DNA of 64,000 bases from Protopterus annectens (taxonomy: Eukaryota; Chordata; Ceratodontiformes; Protopteridae): assembly GCF_019279795.1 (NCBI RefSeq), contig NC_056738.1:406633245-406697244 (forward strand), written 5' to 3'. Position numbers and translations under genes: made by a program. Shown here piece by piece: positions 1 to 10,990 of the stretch. The stretch's first letter is position 1. Each line of letters starts with the position of its first letter. A model generated the notes under the pieces. That model made no database searches. It saw only the letters and a program-made list of their open reading frames with translations, and was not told the DNA's origin.

Positions 1-124
1 GTCTGTGGAGCAGTCAGTTGATCCTCAACTTAAAAACTGCCAGGTGGTAGGGGGAGGGGCACAGGGTGCCAGAGCACTTAGTTACATCTATGACATGGAT
101 CTCTCATGAGGCCAGGCTATAGTG

Positions 125-2275
125 AGTGCTATTTATTTTGTTTATTTATTTTACATTTGTTTACCGGGAAAGTCCGATTGGACACAGGTCCTTTTTCAGC
201 AGAGGTCCAGGGAGAAAAGCTACATGAGTAACAGTAAATTTTCATGCACACATTACAATAATCAAAAAAGTATAAAGTAAACAAAGCGTAGTATACATAA
301 GAACATACAAATTTGTTACATCTTGACAACAAAACCAAGGCTCTGAACATAGCTAGTACTATCTATAGGTATGACTTATGTCAAGATATAAGGTTAAGAC
401 AGGTCGGTAGGAACAAAGGATTAAACACTGGGGGAGAAGCTGGATATGTTTTGGGTATACTGTGATGTATCAGAGCACTCCTGAGAGGTTAGTACAGGAA
501 CATAGGCACTTATTTTTTTAGATAAGCTTTAAGGGATGGCTTAAAGTGGTTAGTGGATGAGACTGAGAGAATGAAGTTAGGAAGGGAGTTCCATATACGA
601 GATATATCGTTGGAAAATAAAGATTCTCCTGCAGTGTTGCTGGCCTTGGAGACGGTGAGTAAGTTCTTGTTATTAGAGCGAAGTGGTCTGCTGGAACTGT
701 AAGGAAGGATGAGATTTTGTAGTGCAGGGGTTCTAGTTGGTTGTGTTACAATTTTGTGAGTTAGAGAGAGTTGGTTGTAAAGAATAATGTTGGGAAGCTA
801 AAGCCAGTCTAGTATCCTTAAAGCTGTACAATGATGTGTTCTGTATGGGGAGTCAGATGCAAATTTAGCAATTTTATTATAACATGCTTCTAGCTTAGAT
901 AAGTCAGTTTTCCTTAGATTAGTTAAAACTGGAGAGGTATATAGCAGAGTGGAGAGCAGATGGGTTTATGCTAATGTAATTTTGGCCATTGTGGTCAGGA
1001 GCCTTTTGTGCCTATATAGACTACCAAGTTTCTTATGGACTTTTTTTATAGTTAGGGAGACATGCAAGTAAAATTTTAGGGTATTGTCTATTTCCACTCC
1101 AAGAAGCTTTGTATGGGTTGTCAGGGAGATCACAGTATTGCCTTTGGCTATTATGTTAAATGTTGGGCATGAGATAGATGTCTTGATAGGTTGGAAGAGT
1201 AATAATTTAGCTTTGTTTTGGTTCAGGATTAGATGGGCATTAGTTAACCATGTTTCAACAGAAGTGAAAGATTCCTGTGTTTGAGAATGAAGAGTTGATA
1301 GAGAAGTGGCAGCACAGATAAGTGTTGAATCATCTGCATACTGTTTTATAGAACCATGTGGAGTAGCTATGTGTAGATTATTAGTAAAGAAGGAGAAAAG
1401 GAGAGGGCCCAAGATAGATCCTTGGGGGACACCAATGGATAAAGGAAGACATGGAGATAGATCACCCTGCCATAGAACAGATTGTTGTCAGACAGATAAA
1501 TAGTTATGTAACCATGCTGTGGCAGATGGTGAGAAGGATAGTTCAGTTAGTACATCTATTAGTTTGGAATGGGAGACCATATCAAAAGCTTTTGATAGGT
1601 CTAGAAAGACAGAAGATACAAAGTTGTTGTTATTCCTGTGATGGTTTACAGTATTAGTGAAGGATCAGAGAGCTTTAGTGGTACTATATGATGGGCGAAA
1701 CCCATGCTGAGTGTTTGTGAAAAGGTTATTTGTTAGTAAGAATTTCATGACCTGGAGATGAATACACCTTTCAAGTAGTTTAGAAAGAGGTGAAAGAATA
1801 GCAATTGGCCAATAGTTTGTCAGTTCTGTGGAAGGTCCCCCTTTATGAAGTGGGATTACATGGGTAATTTTCCACAGTTGAGGGACCTTGTTTTTGAAAA
1901 TGGATCTATTTATAAGGATTGATACTGGGAAGGCTATAGATTCAGCTGCAATTTTGAGATATTCACTGGGTAAGTTATCTGTGGCAAGTGTAGTAGGTTT
2001 TAGTTTCTGTAGTAGTTTTTTTATAGTGGCTGTAGGAACTGGCGAGAAAGAGAATGAGGCATTGCTAGTTGCAGACTTCGCAGGTTTGGTATCAGGAGTA
2101 AGAGTTTGCTGTTTGGAAAGGGCAATTATAGATTCAGTAAAATGTTTGTTAAAAATGGCAGCTATGCTATCGGAATTGTTGTGGATGTTTGGCGTTGGTG
2201 TAGTAAATTTTCCTGTGTGAAGGACTGAGTTTATAGCTTGCCAGAATTTTCTGAGGGTTTTTTTGATGTGTGTTT
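125..2275 (-). mobile_element. LINE-B (L2-like) RT region and 3' end, degraded
   Basis: This is a 5'-truncated non-LTR retrotransposon read on the minus strand. The RT would copy element RNA onto nicked chromosomal DNA. Translating the minus strand gives the fingers (VIPLHKGG near 1840), QHGFRPSYSTT near 1710, FLDLSKAFD near 1595, GVPQGSILGPLLF near 1425 and YADDSTL near 1330, so the catalytic aspartates are present. The longest open stretch is 966-1412. It is broken by an in-frame TGA near 1497 (an Arg codon in relatives, consistent with CpG decay) and by frameshifts. The coding region ends near 515 and is followed by the family 3' UTR and an AATA-rich tail at about 125-165. Relatives lie at 23.2-24.3 and 41.3-44.2 kb. 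The clade call rests on RT motifs and could be another CR1-group lineage. Confidence 0.85.
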
Positions 2276-2765
2276 TGAATGCTATGACAGAAATGTATTT
2301 TATCCTGTTTTATTTGTTTTTTGCCTTAAGATGATAAGAGCTTGCTTTAATATTTGTCACATCCATTACTTCCCTGCATTACAAGTATTACTGCAGTCAT
2401 ATTGAGAGGTAACTGCCCAAGTCTGGGAATGAAAAAATTAAATTGTACTGCATATTATGAATGTAACTTTGAAAACATCCCAGCAAATGGACTAAGCTGT
2501 TTTTCTTTTTTGAAACATTGTTGGCTTTTCTCTGAACTCCACTCATATGCAGAGTTCTAAGAACAAGGAGTTAAAGAAAAAGTTGTCAACTTTCTGAATT
2601 TAAAAAGAGTGTTTTCTTCTTCTATTATTTTTTAATGGTGGGGGGGGGGGCTGCAGTCCTGCAGCTAGTGCCACAAGCTGCTCCTGATTACAGGTAATCT
2701 TTTTACTACTTTTTTAGTAGCATCATATGGCCTCTGCACATCACCTAACTGACCAGTGCTTGTAT
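2276..2765. other. No gene recognised
   Basis: This is AT-rich sequence between two LINE-B fragments with a G run at about 2638-2650. I see no conserved coding or RNA signal. Confidence 0.5.
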
Positions 2766-2890
2766 TCCATAATTTATTTATTTATTTATTTTTTTATTTA
2801 TTGTCGTTGGTTTACCAGGATAGTCCATTGGGCCTTAAAGAACCCGTTTTCAATGGAGTCCTGGGGAGAAAAGCTCCATATTTTTCAGCA
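2766..2890 (-). mobile_element. LINE-B 3' tail fragment
   Basis: Only the end of the element is present. The ATTT-rich tail at 2770-2803 is followed by the inverted LINE-B 3' UTR (GGTTTACCAGGATAGTCC, then a segment matching the GGAG...TCC hairpin region seen at 130-240). There is no coding sequence. Confidence 0.8.
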
Positions 2891-3606
2891 TATTCTTCAT
2901 CGGGTCTTAAGCACTGCACTAAAACAAAATGTATAAACATTTTAAGTAGAATAACATTTTATTACAACTCATATGGCAGAAAGCTATTCTTGCTGTACTA
3001 CATAAATGTTTCACTTTTAAAAATGCTTCTTTGAATGCAATATACTTTTTAATATTTCAAACCTGAAAAAGGCACGCCTTGTTATAATGCATAAGTAAAA
3101 ATCCACTGCAAGGTCAAGTATATGAATGCAATCTTAGCAGGGCTGGTACTTTAGACTGAAATAACAGATGCCAGTAGTGTATGTCAGTGCTACCACCATA
3201 TAACCATGTGCACTTTTGTTTAGTTCTTCAAATATTAAATGCAGAATAAATTTTATACTTTCTAATATGTCACTGTTTATAGTCAAGGTCAGACTTACCA
3301 TTTCCCTCCCACATACATCATCTCAAATTTTTCTCATCACACCACTGAATAAGGCATTGTTTTAACAGTTTGGGATATTATACAGCTTTTGCGGGCATTG
3401 TCAATAATCTGCATTACTATCATACTCTTCAAAAGCTTTAAACCTTTTTGCTTTTCATTGCTTCTTTGATGTATTACAATCAGATTACCCTTTTTATCAG
3501 GTTTCACATTGTATCACAGTACTCCTCATCAGAATTGTCCACGTTGTACAGGTACATGTGATATGGGGCAGGACTTCCCTTCCCTTATGAACAGGATTTT
3601 TATTTT

Positions 3607-3637
<31 letters not shown>

Positions 3638-3855
3638 TTTTATGGTTGCCCAGTGTGCCAACTTCTTTAATGGCTACCTATATTGAAGCACTTAGTTGCT
3701 CAAAAATAAATAGTCAAGCTCTTTCAAAATGTATCTCAGCTAACTAAATTGCACTAAACAATCATATATTTCCCAAACTGTGTCATAATCTGGCACATTC
3801 AACCAATACTTCTATGCATCATCATTGCAGGTGCTCACAGTAGTGGTGGAAATAA
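2891..3855. other. No gene recognised; contains an (ATTT)n tract
   Basis: AT-rich DNA without a credible reading frame. A (TTTA)n microsatellite of about 40 bp lies at 3603-3642 and may be a relic LINE tail, but no flanking LINE sequence is visible. Confidence 0.5.
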
Positions 3856-3859
3856 GCTG

Positions 3860-4330
3860 CCCCAGCAGTCTTGGTCTGACTTTTCAAAGTAAGAACAGCA
3901 TTAAGGAAAATGAAGTCAGGGAAAGCAACAGATTCGGATGACATCACATATATATCAAGATGTTGGGTTACCTAGGGGAGAAATGGCTCCTGAGGGTACT
4001 CATAGCAGTTCAGAGAGAAAGGAGTATCCCAGATGACTGGAGAATAAGCATTCTAGTGCTAGTGTACAAAAATAAAGGGGACATTCATGACTGTGGGCAG
4101 TATAGAGGTATCAAACTCCTGTCAGACTGCATGAAAGTGCTGGAAAGGTTGAATGATAACTGAATATGAAGAGAAGTAGAAAGTAAGATGTGAGGGGAGC
4201 AGATCAGATTTAGATCAGGATGCAGCACAACTGAGCTATAGTGGAACAGTTAACAACTTCGAGTATCTGGAGGGTTGACTGAGGAGAAAGGAAGTCTGAA
4301 TGAGAAGGTCAAAGCTAGATATAGGAATAG
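3860..4330 (+). pseudogene. RTE-like LINE RT fragment
   Basis: A short RT remnant on the plus strand. Translation shows MKSGKATDSDDIT (3908-3950), then RSIPDDWRISILVLVYKNKG and GQYRGIKLLSD (4015-4130). This is the fingers region typical of RTE-type RTs, where the family reads IPDEWR...FKNKGD...NYRGIKL. A later piece reading TVNNFEYLEG with a charged tail at about 4245-4320 matches the post-catalytic part of the same protein, so the palm with the catalytic aspartates has been deleted between 4165 and 4230. No 5' or 3' end of the element can be seen. The clade is inferred from motifs remembered for the family, so RTE is likely but not certain. Confidence 0.65.
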
Positions 4331-4559
4331 GATAGAGGAAGTTGATGAAGATTATGATAGCAAAGCATTTTGTAACCCATGCATGACGTTTTCCCCACAA
4401 TTCTTTGCTACTAGCTAGTGTCATAAAATTTTGCTCACCGATAAAACAGTTCTCCATAAAGTGGTCTAGCAATCCAACTATGTCAGTCTGTCCATTTATT
4501 CTTTACTGGTGAGGAACAAGCTGTTAGCAAACAAGATGATGGTTTAATGTCATCTATTT

Positions 4560-4745
4560 TGGGGCTATTTTCTTTTGTGACATACAAGAAGAATCAAAAC
4601 CACACATGTTAATCCCAAATTTCTTCAGGATAACAGTGTGAATGGGAGTTTAGGCAAGTTAGATTCTGCAACAAGGAAGGTGGAGAGAGGAAGTGAGGTA
4701 GCTGGAAGAGGAAAAGACTACAGCATCAAGCAGCATAATGGTGAA
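4560..4745 (+). mobile_element. LINE-C ORF1 fragment, extra copy
   Basis: The stretch starting GTGAATGGGAGTTTAGGCAA (4637) nearly repeats the ORF1 segment at 8170 (NGSLGKSDSPTKK), reading NGSLGKLDSATRK. It is a second partial copy of the same family, lying upstream of the main LINE-C body. Confidence 0.6.
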
Positions 4746-5080
4746 CACACAGTGTCTCGGCTTTCTTTCTTTTGTTTTAGTTTGGATAGTGGTTTTCTCT
4801 TTTTATTTTTCATTTTTCTGCAGGTAATTGTTCATCTGGAAGAAGGTGCTGGCAGAAAAAACTAAGTTTGCTGCTTTTTGTTTTGTTTTACTTTGTAGTA
4901 GAGTTCATCACTTTTTTGCTTCTGTTTGCACTGAGGTAATTACTTATCCGGTAGTAGTTGTATGCAGAGTTATTTGGCTTTCTGTTTTTTTGTGGTAGAG
5001 TTCATTTTTCTGCTTCTGCTTGCACTGAGGTAACTGTTTTTTTTTTTATAGTAAGTGCAAGCAGTATTTCCTGGCTTTGT
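4746..5080 (+). repeat. Degenerate tandem units of about 95 bp
   Basis: A segment containing GTAGAGTTCATCACTTTTTT and TTGCACTGAGGTAATT at about 4898-4945 recurs at about 4991-5035 in diverged form. A weaker third copy around 4795-4830 shares CATTTTTCTGCAGGTAATTG. It lies just upstream of the LINE-C ORF1 and may belong to that element's 5' UTR. Confidence 0.55.
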
Positions 5081-5100
5081 TTTATTTTTAACTTCCTGGA

Positions 5101-5405
5101 GGGTTGTTGATGTTATTGGGGACGTGGATGTTCCCATACAATTGGACAGGAGCTTGTACTACTTAAAATCTCTCACCCAGTGAGCAGACACGAGAAATCA
5201 TTTGGGACCTGTGTTTTCAATGGAAGGCAAAGAGCTGGTGCTTCCTTTTACGATTATTTACTGTTTTATCAGCTGTCCTTTTAAGGAAAATGGGGAGACA
5301 GTTGTTTGTAGGGTTGTTGATGTTATTGGAGCCATGGATGCTCCCATCCAATTAGATAGGAGCTTGTACTGCTTAAATTCTCTCACCCAACAAGTGGACA
5401 TAAGC
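5101..5405 (+). repeat. Direct duplication with 210-bp spacing
   Basis: GGGTTGTTGATGTTATTGG at 5101 recurs at 5311, and the similarity continues for about 95 bp (AGCTTGTACT, TCTCTCACCCA). The copies are diverged. Position directly before the LINE-C ORF1 suggests repeated 5' UTR monomers. Confidence 0.7.
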
Positions 5406-5483
5406 AGATGGTGGGCAGGGTTCACGTCTTTGTGACTCATGATTAAGTGATTGAGTGAGGAGTGAGGAAGGGGGTATGTAAAC

Positions 5484-5775
5484 TTGTTACACTTAATTTT
5501 ACAAGAAATGTATGTATTTTATTTATTAAACATTTTGCAAAATATGGATTCACTAAATTTGTATGTTTTGGAAGACATTATAAAATCAAATTCTATCAAA
5601 GAATATGTGAATTGTAAAGTGTATTATAAGCAAGGTGAAGCTAATACTTCCTTAAATTGCACTAAACTACTGGAACTTTTGAAGATTATTGATAGCAAGT
5701 CCTTAGTAACAATAATAAAGATTCTTGTATGTGTCATTTTAGAAAAGCATTTATTATGATTTCTGAATACTTGTT
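5484..5775 (+). pseudogene. LINE-C ORF1, N-terminal part
   Basis: An open stretch of 91 codons from 5484 to 5759, with an internal Met at 5544. It is rich in Leu, Ile and Lys, including CTKLLELLKIIDSKSLVTII, and has no motif that I recognise by itself. I assign it to LINE-C because the same-strand ORF1 continues at 8096 (a CFNCHK knuckle), immediately beyond the minus-strand LINE-A that separates them. The exact join cannot be proved without another copy of the family. It could instead be an unrelated short frame. Confidence 0.45.
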
Positions 5776-5781
5776 TGATAG

Positions 5782-8095
5782 GTTCATAGGTTCATAGGTT
5801 CATACTAGGCTATCTGCCCTAGGGCATTTACAAGCTTAGCCAGAGTGTGTTTGGCTTTCGCCACCCATTTTAAATTAATTTTGCTATGTCCTTTTTCGAG
5901 GTTAGTATACTGTGCCTCTGTCTAACAGTAACACAGAAGTGATACCCGGGGTAAACCTACGATCTCCCATCCACTCATCAAGATTCCTCTTGAAGAGAGT
6001 CAATGAGGGACTCTGCCTAACCTGGACTGGGATTTTATTCCAGAGTGAAGGGAGCCTCTGGGTTATGAATCTGTCCCTCCAGCATGTCCTATTTATTTCA
6101 GTGCTGAGGTTCAAATCTCTCGAGCGTAGCTCGATGGGATTTGGATTTTCTGAGGTGCAGCATGTCCATTAATTCTGGGTTGGACATGGCTTTATACGTC
6201 AGGCACAGATCGCCTCTGAGCAGGCGGTATACCACTGAGTAGAGCTGGTGTTTCTTTAACCGGGCAGCATATGGCATCTGTTTGAGCCCTATGATCCTCT
6301 TGGTGAGGTACTTTTGGGGTCTTTCCAGTTGCTGCAGGTGTCTGGTAAGGTACATCCCGAAACATCATTGTACTCAATTATGGGCCTGATGAGGGATGAG
6401 TAAAGAGGCACAATGACCTCCCCTGATCTAGATGTGAATCCCTTCATGATTAGGTGGGCTATATAAAATGTTTTTCTAACCACTTTGGCCACGTGGTTGT
6501 CAAATGAGAGATTGCTATCAACTTGGGTCCCCAGGTCCCTAATTACTTCTTCTGTACTTAATGGATTACCACCTATGTGGTAATTTGTGGGCACTTTGTT
6601 TTTGCCAAAGGGGATGACTATACACTTTTTGGCATTTAGCTTGAGGCCATGGCTCTTGCACCAGTTGGCTGTTTCTATAAGGCCCTTTTGGAGGATGCTT
6701 GTGTCGGCTGGAGAGTCAATTATGGTGCCCAGTTTGCAGTCATCTGTGAACTTAGTCAGCCACAGTCCTTCCGTGTTGGCCTGTACCTTCGAGAAATATA
6801 TACCGAACAAGAGAGGTCCCAGGACTGAGCCTTGTGGGATGCCACTTGTAACTGGTTTGGAGTCTGACATGGCTCCAGCAATTCTAACCATGTGGGTTCT
6901 GTCCTTGAGCCAGTTTGCAACCCATCTAGTGACATAGGGGTTTATATTTAAGCTGGTGAGCTTATCTATAATGTCCAAGTGGGGTATTGTATCGAAGGCT
7001 TTTGCGAGGTCCAGGTAGGCTGTGTGGACCACCTTCCCCTCGTCAATGGCCTTGGTGACTGCTTCAAAGAAATCAACCAGGTTTAAGAGGCAGGATCTGC
7101 CCTTAACAAAGCCGAACTGGGTAGGATCCAGTGTCTGTAGGTCCCCAATATCTTTATTTATGAGGTCCATGATGATCCTTTCCATAGCTTTGCAGACCAA
7201 GCTAGTCAGGCTTATGGGGCGATAGTTTCCAGGATCCATTGAGGCACCACCTTTGTGGAGAGGGACCACTGTTGCCGTACGCCACTCTTTGGGTACATAT
7301 CCTGTAGTAAGGCTGAGATTGAACGATAGCTTTATGTTTGGGTTTAGCTCTTTTTGGAGTTCATGTAGGACGCAGCCCGGGACACTGTCTGGTCCCATTG
7401 ATGCTGTGTTTTTTGCTTTGGAGAGGGCAGCTCTTACCTGAGTATCTGAGATGTCAGGGGGGCAGCACTCTGCTGGGATAAATATTTGCCATTTTGGTGG
7501 GGAGGGGGGGGGGTTTGCTCTGAACCTGTCAGCTAGGATTTTGGCAATGTCTGTGGGTTCAGTGTATTTTTTGTCATTTTGGACTAATTCTGAGCATATC
7601 TGGGAATTCCCACCCAGGTTCTTAACATAACTAAAGAAAGCCTTGTGATTATCCTTAGTGTCCTGTGCAATTTTTCTCTCAAAGCTGGCCTTAGACGATT
7701 TTATGAGTGCCCGTAGTTTTTTGCTAATACTGATCAGAGATGCCTTCCCTTTTTGGGATTTTGCTCTATCATGTAGTAGCTTCCTCCTTCTATTGTATAG
7801 TTTGTTTATGGCTGGGGTCCACCAGACAGGACGTCTGCCTTTGGAGGATTGGGTCTTGGTTTTATTTGGGATTGCATGATCCATGCATTCCTGAAGGTGT
7901 TTATAGAATGCATTTATAAAGGATTCTGCGGTCTGGGCCGTATTTTCCACAGGCCCAGGGGCTTTGAAGAATTCCACCTCAGTTTTGAGGAGTGTGAAAT
8001 GTGCTTTAGAGAAGTTTTTCACTGTGGTTTTCAGGGCAGGGGGTGGAGTCGGGATGTGAATATCCAGTGAGATTAGTTTATGGTCTGATCTTACC
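5782..8095 (-). mobile_element. LINE-A (CR1-like), 5'-truncated, RT nearly intact
   Basis: A minus-strand LINE-A copy. It begins inside the endonuclease end (LVRSDHKLISLDI near 8060-8095). The main frame, 8022-6289 (577 codons), holds the linker WWTPAINKLYNRRRKLL, fingers (VVPLHKGGA, NYRPISLTSL), [37 protein letters not shown] and FTDDCKL. Other copies read FADD, so here Ala became Thr while both aspartates remain. Frameshifts near 6350 and 6110 move the C-terminal thumb into two short frames (6355-6098 and 6114-5902, ending LDEWMGDRRFTPGIT). The 3' UTR and an octamer tail (inverted CCTATGAA) end at 5782. It sits inside LINE-C, so it is younger than that element. Retention of a 577-codon frame suggests a relatively recent insertion. 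Confidence 0.92.
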
Positions 8096-8864
8096 AGATA
8101 GGAAACTAACTTATGAGTGTTTCAATTGCCATAAACAGAATGTTAATCAGAAATCACTTCTGGTTAAGAGTGTGAATGGGAGTTTAGGTAAGTCAGATTC
8201 TCCAACAAAGAAAGAAGCTAAGTGTAAGAAAGGAAGAAGGAAACAAGATTACAAAAAAGGGTAAAAAAATACTAGATGTGACAAGGCAGGAAAACAGGTT
8301 GTGGATGTTACTTCTGAACTCCAGCTGGATTTAAGTACTACAGATGGGATAGCTTACACAGAATATGGAGAAAATAATTCCATAGGTAACCTTGGTTCAG
8401 ATAAGTGACATGTCTCCCTGGGTAGTGCTGATTCAAGTTCATTTGCACAAGAACATACACCTGTGTGACTATACAGGGAAGTCACTGTATCTAAGAAAGA
8501 AAGGGAAGCTAATGATACAAAGGCTTTATGTAAGGTTAGGAATAATTCCATTGTAAATTTATATTGTGTAACTGTAGAGAATTCTCCTTCTGTTTTATTG
8601 GAACCTGAATTAGATGCACATAATAAGAATATTACTATCAGGAGACATATTAAAAGGATAAGTCAGACAGAATCTCATGATACATTAGATTATGTTGATG
8701 TTAAAGAAAGTGAAAAGATATCAGCTCAAGAGATAATTGAATCACAACTATTAATTTTGGGGAAGTCAATACTGAAACCTGTTATTAAAGAACTATCAAA
8801 AATGGTTAAGTCCTGTCTCACTGTATCAGCTTTCCCAGAGGTTGAGATTAGTGGACACACTTAA
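8096..8864 (+). pseudogene. LINE-C ORF1, zinc knuckle and linker
   Basis: ORF1 resumes after the LINE-A insertion. It reads LTYECFNCHK at 8108-8140, a CxxC pair that looks like half of a zinc-binding unit, then a basic stretch (KCKKGRRKQDYKKG) up to the stop at 8264. A further open frame, 8598-8864, is acidic and helical (DVKESEKISAQEIIESQL). ORF1 of CR1-type LINEs is an RNA-binding chaperone, often with a zinc module and an esterase. Stops and shifts between the pieces make it non-functional. Assignment rests on order and on the esterase that follows. Confidence 0.6.
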
Positions 8865-9010
8865 GATTTCCAAGGACTGAGACTACTGAAACCAGCATTT
8901 AGTCTATCTGTCATACATGTGGGGACTAATGATTTAAAAGTATATGATGAACTCAATGCTGAGTATAATAGAATATCTAGAAAGGATTAATGTCCATTAT
9001 ATCCTGAGTG
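8865..9010 (+). pseudogene. LINE-C ORF1 SGNH-esterase remnant
   Basis: Translation of 8895-8985 reads SLSVIHVGTNDLKVYDEL. The HVGTNDL string is the SGNH/GDSL esterase block with the oxyanion Asn, also found in LINE-A as HVGVNDL at 36150. The esterase domain occurs in ORF1 of CR1-clade LINEs. The rest of the domain is too degraded to follow. Confidence 0.7.
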
Positions 9011-9279
9011 AGATTTTTCTATCCTTTTCTTGGACAGATTACTTATACACTAAGGCTCATGCATTTAGAATTGGTTAAGAAAAACTTAATTGATGTTTAT
9101 TGTACAATTACTAAAATACTAGTAAGACAGTTTTTATGCTTATCGGATATTTGCTCAAGACAATTTTCGCCTAAGTACTAATGGGGCAAGCTTCATGGCT
9201 AGTAACATTTTTGAACAGGTGCATCATTTTTTAGTATTAGAACAAAAAGGCAACGTAAAGTTATACAGGAACCACCAAA

Positions 9280-9760
9280 GTGTCTTTTGAGTAATGCTAG
9301 AAGCTTAGGAAATATGTTCGTCAAATTGAGTTGTTTGATAGCTGCTGAAGAATATAAAATCATAGTGATAAGAGAAGCTTGGGATTCTTCTCTTTTTCAT
9401 GTAAAATATTTTGTTAAATATGAAGGCTTAAGGCAAGGCTCAAGAGGTGGTAGGGTAGATTTATGGGTGCATAGCTCTATGTGATTATCTATGTTTAAGA
9501 ATATGCCTCTGTATGAGAGAATGACTGTTCAGATTCATACAGGTACAACAAGATAGCTATATATAGTACTGTCATATTGTACACCAAATATGGACAATAC
9601 TTTGCATAGGGAGTACTTACATAATTTAGATGACTGCCTGAATTGTAAAGATGATGAACTATTATTGGGTGATTTAAATTACCCTGGATATGATGGGAGT
9701 CACTATATACTAGCTCTTACTTTTTTTAATAATTTGTTGATCTTGTTTCATACTATGGGA
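9280..9760 (+). pseudogene. LINE-C AP endonuclease remnant
   Basis: The start of the endonuclease is clear: SNARSLGNMFVKLS (9290), IIVIREAW (9362; relatives have ETW, so the catalytic Glu is lost here) and GSRGGRVDLWVHSS (9440). GDLNYPGYDG follows at 9668-9697, the family's GDFN block. These enzymes nick target DNA to prime reverse transcription. Stops at 9482 and elsewhere inactivate it. The change of the ETW glutamate to Arg would by itself abolish catalysis. Confidence 0.8.
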
Positions 9761-10990
9761 TGACTCAATTACTAAAATTCAATACTAGGAGAAAAAATAT
9801 ATTGGCCCTTATATTGACTACTGTACCAACTAAAGTTCAATCCATAAAGATACTCCCATCATTAAGGTCATCAGCTCGTAATTCTCTTACATTTGCTACT
9901 GATAACTCATTAATTGGAACTACACATTTAAATCATGACTATGGAAAGTTAGATTTAAAAAAGTTTTGCTGAGCATTATATGAGATGTGATTGAATGACT
10001 ACAGTTGGTAGATTAGGCAGTTGTTATGGATATAGTGTTTTGGAGAAGCTGCTTTGGGACATAGTTACTACTAACAAAAGATAAACAGTTCCACTTTCCC
10101 ATATTGGTGGAACAAAGACATGTTGAGATTGTACAGGAAGAAAAGGGGAGTTAAAACTCTTAGTAAGGTTTCCTTCAGATATGATCAGAAAGAAATGTAA
10201 TATATCATGTAAGAACTTGAAAAAGAGAATTACTAACTGCAAAATACATTTTGAGATTGAATTAATTAATAATACTTCAAATAAAAAGGCTTTTTGTAGA
10301 GCTATAAATAAAATGAATAGTAATACTTTCTCATTACCAATGTTATTAATTAATGGTAAGACAGTTATTTAGTATATTAAAATTGCCAGTGAATCTATTT
10401 TACTCTTCTCAAGCATTTGATGAAATAGTATGGATAAGCATGAAGTCTATGGCTGATATGTAATAGGGTCATGCCCAGTGATAACAGGAATGAATATTAC
10501 CAGAGAACTTGCCAAGTTAAAAAAATACTGCCCGTATGGGCCCTGATCTAATCACAAGTCAGTTGTTGAAGTCTGTAAAAACTACTATTTTATCTACCTT
10601 ACATTTAATATTTAATAAACTGTTAGAATTAGAACTGTTCCAGAAGTGCAGAAACTGTCCTGTTTAACTCCAGTCCATAAAGGTGTCTCAGGGTATTTGT
10701 AGGGTAATTTTAGACCCATCAGTTTAACCTCCTTACTGGGAAAATGTTTTGAGAGATGCCTATTAGGTCTTATTGAGAACTCAGGAGACACAGAAATCCT
10801 TGATAGTAATCAACATGGTTTCATAAAAGGGCATTCTACTTTTAGTAAATTGATTAGCTTTTATGAACAGATAACCTTACCTTGGAGCTGGGCCTATATC
10901 ATGGAGTCATTGTTCTGGCTCTTGTGAAAGCTTTTGAAAGTTCACCTCAGAAGTTATTATTAAAGGAGAACAACGGGATATTAAAGCAGA
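9761..10990 (+). pseudogene. LINE-C RT, N-terminal half
   Basis: The region between endonuclease and RT carries FPYWWNKDMLRLYRKKRG (10092-10150), the WWN linker of CR1-type ORF2. RT fingers follow: LTPVHKGVSG near 10670, NFRPISLTSLLGKCFERCL near 10705 and DSNQHGFIKGHSTF near 10800. ALVKAFESSPQKLLLKE at 10918-10965 is the motif that normally reads LSKAFDxVPH, with the first catalytic Asp replaced by Glu. The frame then runs into unrelated DNA. The next RT motif is found at 12385. Confidence 0.8.

Noticed and set aside
5202..5435. Open frame of 77 codons as a host microprotein
   Set aside because: It overlaps a repeated segment upstream of LINE-C and shows no recognisable domain.
7501..7512. 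G run within the LINE-A copy as a regulatory G-tract
   Set aside because: It encodes the variable Pro-rich linker of the RT on the opposite strand and varies between copies.
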